Under the pieces are notes generated by a model, which saw nothing but the letters and a program-made list of their open reading frames with translations, had not been told where the DNA came from and searched no databases. DNA of 64,000 nt from contig OX442321.1 of assembly GCA_949358305.1 (NCBI GenBank), positions 4,613,605 through 4,677,604 of the forward strand, given 5' to 3'. Numbering within the stretch: position 1 is the first letter of the stretch; each line of letters begins with the position of its first letter. Made by a program: the position numbers and the translations under genes. This stretch comes from Strigamia acuminata. Lineage: Eukaryota > Arthropoda > Chilopoda > Geophilomorpha > Linotaeniidae. This document shows, in pieces, positions 1 through 10,160 of this stretch.

Positions 1-106
1 CAACGGTTCCTTTGATCCAATCAAACACTTCTCCACGTCTTAATCGGCACGAACCGATTTGAATTCCCAAAAGTAAAACACACGCGAGGTAATATCGACA
101 CAACAT
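1..106 (-). CDS. small secreted protein, N-terminal part (runs off window start)
   Basis: The minus strand has an ATG at 106 that opens a frame with no stop to the window edge (35 codons seen). The peptide starts with a classic signal peptide (MLCRYYLACVLLLG then IQIGSC) followed by a basic RLRRGEVFDW stretch. The family is not recognised. Two further single-exon, minus-strand genes for signal-peptide proteins follow at 341-745 and 1044-1469, so this is probably the third member of a small cluster of secreted proteins. A splice site could lie beyond the edge, so the length of the product is unknown. Confidence 0.5.
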   Translation of the reverse strand, partial: MLCRYYLACVLLLGIQIGSCRLRRGEVFDWIKGTV

Positions 107-340
107 TGTCACTGAACAAAGATGAAATCATGAAATCACAACCAAAAGCTGCGCAATTTAAATAAACTCAAAAAACATGTGCGCGCACACAATAAACTGA
201 CTCATTTTTCCTCAAAATTGTCATTTTCGAGGCGAAAATCAACAAAAAAACGGGAAATTTCTCAACAGATAATAATTTTATTGCGAAATATTGCTAAATC
301 TCGTACATTTGTGCCGTAGAATTTCGAAATTCTATAAAAT

Positions 341-745
341 CTAAACAACGTCATTTTCCTGCGTTTTCGGTACCTGAATGTCTTTGGTCGAAGGTTTCGT
401 GTTCTGCACCAGAAAGTCGACTTTCTCGAAAGCTTCTTTAGCGCATTTCGCGAATTCCGGACCGGTTATCCGTTCCACCGTCTTCAAATAATTAGCAACG
501 ACGTCCAAAAGCTGTACTTCCCGTTCCGCTTTCGGGTTGAGACGATTCGCCTGCACCACGCTCGTGATTTGGCCGATTATCTCGTTCAGACCGATTTTCT
601 TGATAAACTCGATGAATTTTTCTATCATAGCCGGTGAAATCGTCGGGAACTTGATGCCCGTTGGAGCCGCAGTCGTAACATCGTTTCTCGCACCTTCGAT
701 CGTCACCGCAGTCACAAACAGCCAAAGAAATGCGAGTTTCACCAT
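341..745 (-). CDS. small secreted protein, 134 aa, unknown family
   Basis: This is an uninterrupted 134-codon frame from an ATG at 745 to a stop at 341. Residues 1-18 form a hydrophobic signal peptide (MVKLAFLWLFVTAVTIEG); the rest is hydrophilic and predicted helical (FIEFIKKIGLNEIIGQ, later LLDVVANYLKTVERI) with a single Cys after the signal peptide. A TATA box (TATATAAGG on the minus strand, 786-794) lies about 40 bases upstream of the ATG, and an AATAAA signal (minus strand, 277-282) lies about 60 bases past the stop, so a complete single-exon transcription unit is visible. No known family is recognised. It is likely an extracellular effector or carrier-like peptide; its role is not inferable from sequence alone. 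Confidence 0.7.
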   Translation of the reverse strand: MVKLAFLWLFVTAVTIEGARNDVTTAAPTGIKFPTISPAMIEKFIEFIKKIGLNEIIGQITSVVQANRLNPKAEREVQLLDVVANYLKTVERITGPEFAKCAKEAFEKVDFLVQNTKPSTKDIQVPKTQENDVV

Positions 746-785
746 GTTTGCTTGATAAATAAATAAACGACCACGTTTAAAACGT

Positions 786-794
786 CCTTATATA
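786..794 (-). promoter_or_regulatory. TATA box of the 134-aa secreted protein gene
   Basis: TATATAAGG on the minus strand, 41-49 bases upstream of the ATG at 745. This fits a transcription start near 760 and a very short 5' UTR. Confidence 0.6.
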
Positions 795-1043
795 CACATT
801 TAGTGTCTATACACTTCGGTTCGTTCATTCACCCCGGTTCAATTGGTCTTCCCTCTTTTTGTTGTCATTGTAGATGTCAATTTGTAGGTGTTTTTGTTCT
901 TCTTTCATCCGCAAAGACGGAAGAAGGTTGTTTACACACAAAAACAAAACACGCCTACGTGGTTTTATTCATTTATTAACGCGGAAAATGTGTTTTTAGA
1001 AGTGAAATACAAATAAAAGTGCATCTAAACTATAATAAATAGT

Positions 1044-1469
1044 TCATTTTACGAAAAAGTCTCCGTGTTCGAGTTGATCTTCGCCCTCGTATTCGTTTGA
1101 AAGCCGAAATAGATCCTTAATTTCGGCGTCGAACTTGAAAAACGGAGACTGCGCACACAGGGTGAAGTTCTGGGTGGATTTATCCAGTTCGGCCACAAGA
1201 TCGCGGAATGCTTTCCGGAATAGTGGATTGTCTTGGGCTTTCTGCACTCGAAGAATGTCCGGGAAAATGCGGAACGTTCGGTGCGGAACATTGGACGATT
1301 TCGCCATCGTCCACAGACATTTCATCACGTCTTTTATCATGACGAAACTGCTCAAACTGACCGATTTCAGGTAGTTCTTGTTTAAAGGGTTTGCCTGGGT
1401 TTGGTTGGATTCGTTTTCGGTGGCGGTTGCGAGAACGACGGAGGCGAGCAGCAGCAACTTGGCGATCAT
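1044..1469 (-). CDS. small secreted protein, 141 aa, unknown family
   Basis: This is an uninterrupted frame from an ATG at 1469. It begins with a signal peptide (MIAKLLLLASVVLATA) followed by a short Asn-rich stretch with two N-glycosylation sequons (NES, NQT) and a further one near residue 100 (NFT). Two Cys remain in the mature part. Two AATAAA signals on the minus strand (972-977 and 964-969) lie about 70 bases after the stop. Size, strand, single-exon form and secretion signal match the neighbour at 341-745, so the two may be diverged tandem duplicates, although clear residue identity is limited. No family is recognised. Confidence 0.7.
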   Translation of the reverse strand: MIAKLLLLASVVLATATENESNQTQANPLNKNYLKSVSLSSFVMIKDVMKCLWTMAKSSNVPHRTFRIFPDILRVQKAQDNPLFRKAFRDLVAELDKSTQNFTLCAQSPFFKFDAEIKDLFRLSNEYEGEDQLEHGDFFVK

Positions 1470-2514
1470 ATTTCTAGATTGTGTGATGGTAATAGGAATA
1501 AAAAGTGTTTTGCATTAAGCTATCTATCATCATCGGTTATAAATTTGTCAGTAACGAGATAAAATGCCATTGTGTGAAAGTTAAACATCTGGTGTTGTGT
1601 AACCCTGAACGGGAAATAAAATATACGTCTGCAGTACATAACATTTTTAATGAAAATAAATATTTTACTACGCTGCAGTAGTCTTCAATTCTAGTCAACT
1701 TGTGGCAAACTCGCATTGGTTATTGGTTTGTGTCCTGCTTAGTCTTACCTAGGTCTTACGATGAGAAAAGAGGCCAACAAATACACTCACACAAGAGTAT
1801 ATTGCTCAACAATGGCAACATCTGCTTCGTTGTCATTGGAATCAGCAAACAACGCAACCAAAATGACATCTTTTGTCAAGTTTAAAGCATATACTGTAGC
1901 TCACGGTACTGGGATTGGCATACTGGTACAATCCCCAAGCATCTCCATGGTAAACGAAAGTGGAAACCAGCAAAGAGTGACCAGAGCTGTTCCTAATGAT
2001 GGAATCCAAACAGGATGTTGGGCCCACTCTTGCACCACGGGTATGAAAGTACAATATATTTGTAAGATTGAATTGAAAAATTAATTCTTGATGAAGACAA
2101 GGACAAAGGACACATAAATGGACAATCAATAGGTAATTAACACAGCATGATCCTTTTTTTCCATAAGTTTAAAAAATAATATTCAAACTTATGGCCCCTT
2201 CTTGGCTTGGGGAATGCTGAGTTCCAAATAATTATTTATCACAGATTTAGAAAAAGATCAAACTAAAAACCAAGCATTGGCTAAGCACTCTAGGATACAC
2301 TGACCCCTAGACAACCTGAATAGGGCCATCATAACTTTAAACTAATATGTCCAGTTGAGTCTCTTGTCTTTTTATCATGAGTGCATCCAGCGACACTTGG
2401 AACTCACCTGACCACGAAACGTCAGTCCGAGTACTTACATTGATAAACAAACTTAAATTCGCTTGGTGTTGATTTGAACACCAAGCAAATGTGTCGTACT
2501 TTTGTTTAAGTACC
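1470..2514. other. intergenic DNA, no supported gene
   Basis: Short frames near 1761-2129 on both strands lack start context, splice logic or recognisable motifs. Two perfect small hairpins are present: CCATAAGTTT with its complement at 2161-2194, and GCTTGGTGTT with its complement at 2461-2486 (6-base loop). Nothing else is seen. Confidence 0.5.
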
Positions 2515-2522
2515 GTTCCATG

Positions 2523-3084
2523 GGGCAGGGTTCAGATTAGCGCAAATCAAATTTGCGCGACCCGTATTTGCGCGATTCAAATTTGCGCCGACCCAAATTT
2601 GCGCGATTCAAATTTGCGCGATTCAAATTTGCGCCGACCCAAATTTGCGCGAGATCAAATTAGCGCGACGCATGCGCAGTACATTGTTTCAATCACTTCA
2701 TTTCGTTGCCGCCGCTTCTAGGCTGAGTCCGCCTCTCGTATCCCCAAGAATGCTTAACAAGGGGGGACTAGCGCCCCCCCTTGACCCCCCCCGCGAACCT
2801 AACCTTACCACTTTTTTTAAGCAATTCTTCTTCCATTGAGTAATGGTCAGAAATTAAATAAAGGGCAATAAAATGAAGGGCGACGAAATGAAGAAACCTT
2901 GCAAAGGGGGTTGAGGGTATCCCAAGGTGCGCCCTGGCGGTCAGTAGTGACGTATGTTGCGCAAATTTGGACCGGCGCAAATTTGGGTCGGCGCAAATTT
3001 GATTCGCGCAAATTTGGGTCTGCGCAAATTTGAGCCAAAATAAAGACGGCGCAAATTTGGGTCGCGCAAATTTGGTGCTGGCCG
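2523..3084. mobile_element. foldback-like element with repetitive inverted ends and 8-bp target duplication
   Basis: The left end (about 2533-2668) is built of about eight iterations of an ATTTGCGC core. The right end (about 2957-3075) is built of about seven iterations of the complement, GCGCAAATTTG. The element is therefore a palindrome of short tandem repeats around a non-repetitive, C-rich centre. The octamer GTTCCATG flanks it exactly at 2515-2522 and 3085-3092, as expected for a hAT-type or foldback insertion. No transposase frame is present; it would need enzymes in trans. Small frames inside it are spurious. Confidence 0.7.
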
Positions 3085-3092
3085 GTTCCATG

Positions 3093-3419
3093 AGTATAAG
3101 AATATTCTTCATTGTTAATTGGTTCCACTGGGTGTAATTTTCAATACCGCCATAAAACCAAAAGTAAGTCGAATTGTAAAAATAACTACTAAGTTATATT
3201 TAATTTAATTTAATTTACTCTTCGATATACAATATGTTGTGTTTCAAATAATTAATTGTGACAGATTCAGAATAAGGTCAAATTCAATACAACGTCAACA
3301 CAAAAATACAAATATTAATTTTATATTGATCAATTGAGCTTGTTAAACGTGTATTTTTACAAATTTTTGATGTGTTGTAACAAGAGTGAAATCGTGTGCA
3401 GTGTGTTTCAACTAAAACA
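3093..3419. other. AT-rich 3' flank of DEG/ENaC gene 1
   Basis: AT-rich DNA just beyond the stop codon of the minus-strand channel gene. No gene is seen; it probably holds that gene's 3' UTR. Confidence 0.4.
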
Positions 3420-5118
3420 TCACTTTTTAAAAAAATAAACAACGACTGATCCTGCAAGTTCATATATAGCAGGGATGCTTAGCCCTAAAAAAAGACCCAA
3501 ATTTCCACCGACATCGCACAAAAAAGGTATAAGAGTGTAACTATAATATTCTTCTATTTCCTCAACCAGATCGTCGTCAAAGAAGATACCTAACTCATTG
3601 ATCTTATCATTCATTTCGGACATTTTCAGTTGATCAGTGTATAAAAGTTCGTTGCACTTTTTAGGACAATTGCATTTTAACAAATAATCAAAACCTAAGG
3701 CCAACTGCGTTGCCCTATAGTCATTCTTAAATACATCTTTTACTTTCTCACACAGAGGCAGTTCGGTAAGTGAAATATAAGGCAACCTACGTAAAATATA
3801 ATATGGAGTAACACATAAAACAACAAAACATTAGAGCCAAAATGTTTTAGTTAAAGTTCATACCTGCAAGTGCTAATGTTTGTCAAAACCTTTTCAATAC
3901 AGTTTAATTCACACTCGTTGACAACTTTATTTGTATCGCAAGGTTGTTCGGTTCGATTCAAATTCTTAAACTGTAAATAAATCGCCATAGTTAAGTAATA
4001 ATTTGTACGGGAAAAATGCATAAAACTCAACGTGTTTTACAGACAAGCCATATTCAATCTTGGAGTTTGTTAAGTGGTCTCTAAATCCAGACATTATTTT
4101 GTAAGTAATAATGTCATCATCATTGTGCATTAAAAACTTGTCAATACAAAAAAAAAACAATATTTTAACTTCAAGTAAAATTAAAATTTAATATCGATTT
4201 ATACTAGAGTATTAGATTTTGTGCAAAATTGTAAGCCGAAATAAAAAAGAAACTTAATGATGAAATCATCCTTTCGAAACGGAACAAGATTTCCTAAAAA
4301 ATATCAACAATGGCGATAAAGAAAACCAATTCAAACTGATCTTACTGAAAGAATAGGTGAAGCACGTGCCAAGCACTGTTTTTGTAACAATTTTATCGGC
4401 AAGTGTTGCCAAATCGAATTTTTCTTCCGAATTGTATCTTGAAGATCTCTGTGGAAAACGATTGCATTGAAATTTGAAAAAATTTACTATTTGTTGCTTA
4501 GATGCTTTACCGAGACCACACAGGAATCGAATATTGTTCCATTGATGGTCATGAGGTCCCATAATACTGAAATGTTACGCTTATCGTTAAGTAATTCAAA
4601 TTCGTGTAGGCCTACATTGCAATAACGTTTTGCTTTTGCTAAAGTTTTGTTTTTGTATTTTAAGTCGACCAAAGGACGGTAGTTGCCGGGGAAGGGACAT
4701 AGAGTTATGGATGGAAACTTAACGGAGGAATTTTGAATTAGTTTGAGTCGAGTTTCAATTGGCCGCGATATAAACAGACTGAATCGATCATAAATTTGAT
4801 AGGAACAAGAGAGAGTGCAGAAGGAAATGACTAGAAACCACAAAAAATTAAATACGAAGCCTTTTCCTGAGTAGAGGATACGATTAAGATCTGCCATCGA
4901 TGCCGTTAAAGTGCCCGCTTCATTATCAACCACAGCTTTTTTGATGGCCGACGGTTGATACTTATAAACAAAGGCCATTTTGCTCGGATATTTCGGGTTT
5001 GTGTAAGCCAAGACTATGTTAAAAATGTGTTAGACCAAGCACACTATTCTATTGGTGTCAACATACCTTTTTGCCTGCTGAATTCGGTGTAATTAATGAT
5101 ATATTTCTGAGGTATCAT
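3420..5118 (-). CDS. DEG/ENaC (pickpocket-type) sodium channel subunit, gene 1, 441 aa, intact
   Basis: Seven exons on the minus strand: 5118-5067, 5013-4511, 4448-4346, 4293-4205, 4136-4032, 3970-3864, 3786-3420. All junctions are GT-AG and the sum is 1326 nt with no internal stop. The product is a predicted plasma-membrane amiloride-type cation channel subunit: TM1 at about 70-90, post-TM1 motif FPSITLCP (117-124), a Cys-rich extracellular stretch CNCPKKC (358-364), and TM2 with GLFLGLS, where G-L-S (421-423) is the GxS selectivity-filter position, then a conserved acidic residue. At 441 aa it is short for the family, and the cytoplasmic HG gating motif before TM1 is not visible. It is divergent in sequence and opposite in orientation to the other six copies. 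The short first exon is supported by the matching phase-1 junction in the paralogues. Confidence 0.85.
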
Positions 5119-5519
5119 GTTGATGCAGTCAAGTGAACTTGAAGAAGTAACCTTTTGGATCTTGCAGAGAGGACAAAATTTGTGCCGGCCACTCTCACGG
5201 TTAGAGTCGCTCTAGAAACTTTAGTTCAGACTAATTGAACGGCTAATTTGTTTACATCGCATTTGCCAGCAATTTGCCAGCAATTTATTTTCAAATTGTC
5301 TTCAATTTAGCAAGTCATTAAATTATTTTCTACTTACTGTCAGTTTTTAATGTCAAAATAATTAATGGTGTGGACGAAAAACAAGAACCATTCGAAGCAT
5401 GAGCAACACGCGACAGGCAAATCAACAAGAAATTAAGAAAGTTGTCAATATTGCTGACAGTTGACTGTCAGAATTAATTAGGGAATGATAGGTGTCCAAC
5501 CCAAATTCATACAGCCATA

Positions 5520-6457
5520 CACTATGGGGAGCCAAACGACTCAATATTACTTTTTATGCTATGACATGCCAACTCTATGCCAACTTTTCATGACAATACT
5601 TAATAGACCCCGACGTTTATCTAGAAGCCTTTATTTATCTTAATTTGGATTTTTCCTTCAATTTTCACTGTCTACACTTAGTACCATCAATTTAAAACCA
5701 CTGAAATCTGAGACATGAAGCATTGTAAAAACTTCGAGTTTGTTTTGGCAAATGAATCTGGAAAAATAAAAAACATTTCCTCTAAAACTACTGTACATGA
5801 AAAAATGAATAATCAACACGTTTTTATTTTTTTAAATAGTTAAAAATCCAGATTTTTAAAACTTTAAAACATAGATTTTATTCATTTTTCATGTACTGGT
5901 AGTTCAGAGGAATTGTGACTGGGTATGGTCTTCGCCAAGCTTACCCGGGGACTGGTTAACCTGGTTTGGGACGCATACTCACGAATAAATGACAAGACTC
6001 CCTATTATTGGTTGTTGGCCTTTAATAATGTTGTCTAGGGGTATGGGGAATCCCGTCACCCGTTGCGGGGGTGCCCGTCACACACAGGGCGTGAGCCCTA
6101 TGGGTGACGTGGTCGGTTCAACATAGCATTCATGTCGTACTCACCTAAGACCCACGCGACCACTCATGGAGGGTGCACTATGGAGACCGCCATAGTACTG
6201 AGCTTTTTCGTGGTGAATGGCGAGGAGTGCAGAGTTCACAATCTCAAAGTTTTTACGGAGTACAATGTTTCATGTCTCAAATTTCAGTGGTCTTAAATTT
6301 ATGGTACTAAGTGTAGACAGTGATAATTGAACGAAAAATCCAAATTAAGATAAATAGAGGCTTCTAGAAAAATGTCAGGGTCAATTAAGAGTTGGCATTT
6401 AAAGTTGGCACGTGATAGCATAAGAAGTAATATTGAGTCGTTTGATTCCCCATAGTT
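5520..6457. mobile_element. TIR element with about 220-bp inverted arms
   Basis: The left arm 5520-5742 and the right arm about 6239-6457 are reverse complements at roughly 85-90% identity; both ends read (C/A)ACTATGGGG. TA dinucleotides sit directly outside (5518-5519 and 6458-6459), which suits a Tc1/mariner-type insertion. The 500-bp centre has a smaller hairpin (5779-5910) and a GC-richer stretch (about 5940-6230) that is not recognised. There is no transposase frame, so it is non-autonomous. Confidence 0.65.
5779..5910. repeat. nested hairpin element, 132 bp
   Basis: The ends CCTCTAAAACTACTGTACATG and its near complement at 5879-5910 form about 31-bp arms around an AT-rich loop. It lies inside the larger inverted-repeat element and may be a second, later small insertion. 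No clear target duplication is visible. Confidence 0.5.
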
Positions 6458-7300
6458 TACATTATCAACCCAAATACATGCCTTCCTTCGGACACAACAG
6501 TAACAAAGAGAAAAAAATGCATAATTTATCTTTTTATGCACTAAAAGAGGCGGACAGTAACAAGTCATGTCCCTCCCTCGCTCCCTTCGCATGAATACAA
6601 ATCAAAACTGACAAGAAAATCAAACAAAATAAAAAAAAATCCGAAAAGAGAAAATGCGAACAAACAAAAGAGTACAGGAGCAGCAAAATACAAAATTTTA
6701 AAATTTCATGAGAAAACACAATGCAACAAGAATATGCTCATTCGTAATTCCACAAGAGATTGATTTTGGGAATAAAAACAACTTCTTTTTGTGTTATTCA
6801 AATTAAATTTCTAAGCAATTTCTTCGTATACTTTTACACAATAGTTCCAGACTCCGCAACAACATGCCGCTAACACATTTTCTCGACACATTTCAAGCCA
6901 ATCCCAACCGAAAAAAAGGTAAATCAGTTAAGAAACAAACAAATCAACACCAATTTTTAATTCCACATATTATTTCAGCAAGAGCAACAATGTACACGCG
7001 AAATGGCAAAAAAATATTCATTAGCCCTAAGAAGGCCAAACATGATCAGTTGAATGCTTTCCCACTATTAAAGCCACAAAAAGGTTTCACTTATAACTGT
7101 TTGTGGGCTTTAATAATTTTTTTCAGCGCGTTAACTTGTTCTTATCAAACTTACGACCGGTTCAATTACTTTTTGTCCGGACCGATTGATACCAAGGTCA
7201 GTCTAATACGCAATTCGTCCATTAAGTTCCCATCCATAACCCTGTGTGCTGGAAACAACAACTCCGTTCCTTTGGTTGATATGAAAATGAAATAGGGAAC

Positions 7301-7823
7301 AATTTTACTTTACCGGCCACCTCTCAGATCATCTCCAAAATTTGGATATAAGGGTATTCAAGGGTGAAAAAACGAATGGCGTTGACGGTTTTTGGGGCAA
7401 ACGGAAGCGGAAGCAGAAAACAGCAGATTAACGACCAGTGATTGCTATCAAATGTTTACTTTCTCATTTTTATAACCCTAATTTCATTGTTAGCTGTCAG
7501 TCATTTTCTCCCCAGCATTGTTACGCACGTGCGCTCTTATTGTCAGCCATCTTTATTACCTCACCTAACCTAACCTAACCTAACCTAACCTAACCTAACC
7601 CGAGACACAACAACAACATAAAAAACAACAACAACAATGGGCCATATAATTCCAATGCTTAACCTAACCTCACCAGTATAAACCAACTACTAATAATCTC
7701 CTGATTTCCGCTTCCGCTTTCGTTTGCCCCAAAAACCGTCAACGCCATTCGTTTTTTCACCCTTGAGTACCCCTATATCCAAATTTTGGAGATGATCTGA
7801 GAGGTGGCCGGTAAAGTAAAATT
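7301..7823. mobile_element. MITE-like element with about 125-bp TIRs, inside an exon of DEG/ENaC gene 2
   Basis: Left arm 7301-7426 and right arm about 7700-7823 are reverse complements over nearly their whole length (ends AATTTTACTTTACCGG). The interior carries a CCTAA tandem run (7564-7600) and AT/CA-rich DNA, with no coding capacity. Target duplication is not resolved because the flanking bases differ (a short unmatched GGGAAC on the left). Confidence 0.75.
7564..7600. repeat. (CCTAA)n telomere-type repeat
   Basis: About seven uninterrupted copies of CCTAA, the complement of TTAGG, the usual arthropod telomere unit. It lies in the centre of the MITE at 7301-7823; partial copies recur near 7660. 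Confidence 0.8.
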
Positions 7824-9159
7824 ATACCAAGCAAACTGAAAAATGCATGTGCTATATCTGACTTCGCGCTGCTTGACGATAATCTTGATATTTCTACCTT
7901 ATGGAGCCTCATGTCCATCAACGGAACATTGCAAGCTGCTTACGAATATTCGGTAAGAAAATCAATAATTTACAATTTCAAAAAATTATAATTTTTTTAT
8001 TTTTTTTTTATTAGAGAGGCACAGGACTTACATCAGGAAACTCGGTTTCGTATTCGGTCAGAACTGACATCAAAACTGTATTTGGCACATGTTACACGTA
8101 TTCTTACAGTAAGTATCCAAACTTATTTATGCAATTTAAAAAAAATATATCAAATGTTTGGAATTTATTTTAGAAAATCCTATTCGTTTTCAAAAAGATG
8201 ATTTCGCTTTAATGTTCTTCTTCAATATAAATTCGAAACTTTGCTCGCCAGATGCCGTCAGCCTCGTAAGAATAAATAATTAAACAAACTACTATAGTAA
8301 CATTTAAAAAATTAATTTTTTTTCTATCAAAATTAGTTTATGCTTCACAATTACGAAGATTACATCAATTACAAAATATTAACTGAATTTAAGTCTCGGG
8401 AACCTTCCGACGTCATAACATACGGTTTATCAGCGAAACGAGTCCGTAGTCTGGAAAACTTTTAACCCTTATGCCTCCGAAGGTTAAGCAATTACAAATT
8501 AAACTAACGACAACTTTTGCTTCCAGTTCAAACGTCTAATTCGCACAAAAGACCCATGCGACACCATTTCAGTTGTAAACGTGTGTGAGCAAAACTGCAT
8601 CGAAAACACTCTGAAAAACAAGATTCGGTGTCGGTAAGAATTAAGAAATTTTAACCCAAACAGAAACCAAAACGCTTCTGCTCTCACGTAAACTTTGGTC
8701 AAAATTAACAGATTGCCTTTCATTGCTGTCTCGGAGGTCCCGTTGTGCACGAATGAAAACGATTCATCCGATGCCTACACCCAATTTAAGGCTTTGACCG
8801 CCGGTTTTAATTATATCGAAAAGTGTAATTGTCCCAAAGTATGTGACGAAATTCTGTACACCGACCACTTCAAAAAGATCAAACTATCTCCAACCCCAGT
8901 ATTAACCCTGTATTTTGCCGACAATGTGATCGAAGAAATTGAAGAACATCACAGCTACATTTTCATCTCTTTCGTCTGCGACGTCGGTGGCAATCTGGGT
9001 CTCTTTCTAGGGTTGAGCATTCCAGCAATATTTGAGCTAGCAGAGTCGGTCGTTGCTTTCTCTGTCAAAAAATTCACTTCAACTTCGATTCTAACTCAAT
9101 AAATCAATATTTTCAAATAATATCACAATGCCATTTTACAAACTAATCACTGAATACCT

Positions 9160-9881
9160 ACTGTATGTAAGTGGTATGTATTATAAGCTTAATAAACACA
9201 AATGATGGTAAGCATATGCACACAATCATATTCAAAACTGGTTTAAGTTTTTATAAACCAATCCAAATATAAAATTTAATAATTTATTAAGAAAAATTAA
9301 CAGAATTAATAAACACTAATTTTGCGGTACTAATATTTCAAATTCAGCAACTTCTGGTCAGCAGCCAAAGACATCGTTCTGCTGAGTCTAGTCTCCTAAG
9401 GGACATTAATAATTGGAAATCAAACAAATTATGGAATTTAGATAAGGCTCGTTGTTTATACACGTAAACCAAACAAGTGTGCGAATCATTACTTTAATCA
9501 ATAGTTTCTATAACAACAGGAAACCGACAGCACTGTCAATACCAACAGGTATGCGGTAAGAACAATTTCACTTCGTTTTAGTCCTGCATTTAGAGAGATA
9601 CCCTGAGACCCAGAGAATTCTTTGTGCACCACCGTGCACGGTTTTAATGCCTTTGCATTCAGCAAGTTACAAAACCTAAAAATATTCAAAAACGTGAGGT
9701 CTTATTTATGATTATCGTACTTCTATACTCGGAAACTATCTGTGGTGAAGCTTGAAAAACATCAAAATAATTAGAAAATAAATGTAAGTATAGGGTGAGC
9801 CAGAGAAACCTGATGCTTTTGAAACTAAAACCATTATACAGAGTTTGAAATGTTTTTTATGTCTGGAAAATTATATCACTA
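9160..9881. repeat. segmental duplication copy, upstream of DEG/ENaC gene 3
   Basis: This stretch is closely similar to 27981-28702, which lies in the same position upstream of gene 6, as part of the duplicated subfamily-A unit. Both copies end at the same TA, where two different TIR elements begin. The remainder of the spacer 9103-10160 holds no supported gene. Confidence 0.8.
9498..9689 (-). pseudogene. possible relic of a DEG/ENaC TM1 exon
   Basis: A 63-codon minus-strand frame ends in a hydrophobic segment (AYLLVLTVLSVSCCYRNY) that resembles the TM1 end of the neighbouring channels (ISFSSLACSYQSYDR). A diverged copy exists near 28320-28500, apparently with small indels. No further exons are seen on this strand, so at best it is an old fragment; chance resemblance of a hydrophobic peptide cannot be excluded. 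Confidence 0.25.
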
Positions 9882-10036
9882 TACTCTGGCTAACCGTTAG
9901 AAGGGGACCAGTTCCTATTGGCCGAGCCTATTCACTGTTGTAGGGCTACATAAAAGTAAGCCAAAATACAAACGCTCGAGTTACGGGAAGCCATTTTGTG
10001 TCCAGACAGAATAATCGGTCAAAAATTTCAAAACCA
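9882..10036. mobile_element. remnant of TIR element X (left end plus a piece of its ORF region)
   Basis: It starts at a TA with TACTCTGGCTAACCGTTAG, the inverted counterpart of the right end at 14350-14401. It also contains 9972-10035, which matches the ORF region 14072-14135 of the larger fragment. It is thus an internally deleted copy of the same element, directly upstream of gene 3. Confidence 0.7.
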
Positions 10037-10160
10037 TCAGCCTCAGCCATCATTTTGACTAGAGTATAAAGCATTTCTTACCTTAACGTAAAGGGTTAAA
10101 ACTTTAAAAATTCTAATAAATTGATTTTCATACTTTTATTCAAGTTCACTTCAATAGAAC

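Larger units (their letters stand above)
5119..6863. other. divergent intergenic region between DEG/ENaC genes 1 and 2
   Basis: This 1.7-kb spacer lies between two head-to-head channel genes, so promoters for both should be here. More than half of it is an inverted-repeat element (5520-6457). No clear TATA box was identified. Minus-strand frames at 6299-6719 look spurious. Confidence 0.5.
6864..9102 (+). pseudogene. DEG/ENaC channel subunit, gene 2, disrupted by an inverted-repeat element in exon 2
   Basis: Exons are 6864-6918, 6979-about 7300 continuing at about 7824-7952, then 8015-8108, 8174-8265, 8337-8441, 8527-8633 and 8712-9102. Structure and intron phases match the intact paralogues. 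TM1 (GFTYNCLWALIIFFSALTCSY) and FPSITLC are present before the break; CNCPKVC and TM2 with GLFLGLS are present at the end. Exon 2 is interrupted after VPLVDMKMK by a roughly 520-bp inverted-repeat element: a TAG stop comes at the junction, and the reading frame beyond the element (KNACAISDFALLDD) is shifted. No compatible donor/acceptor pair that would splice the insert out in frame was found. All other exons look undamaged, so the break is probably recent and may be polymorphic. Confidence 0.75.

Noticed and set aside
1700-2129. Overlapping 61-107-codon ORFs on both strands
   Set aside because: No motif, no splice logic, no signal peptide, and neither strand is favoured.
2533-3075. CRISPR-like or satellite array
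   Set aside because: The units are about 11 bp with irregular linkers and invert about a centre; with an 8-bp target duplication, a transposable element explains them.
7281-7840. Splicing out of the MITE in gene 2 exon 2 as an intron
   Set aside because: Candidate GT donors before the element (TCC|GTT, TTG|GTT) are in phase 0, while the only near acceptor (ACCAAG|C) needs phase 2, so no frame-restoring pair was found.
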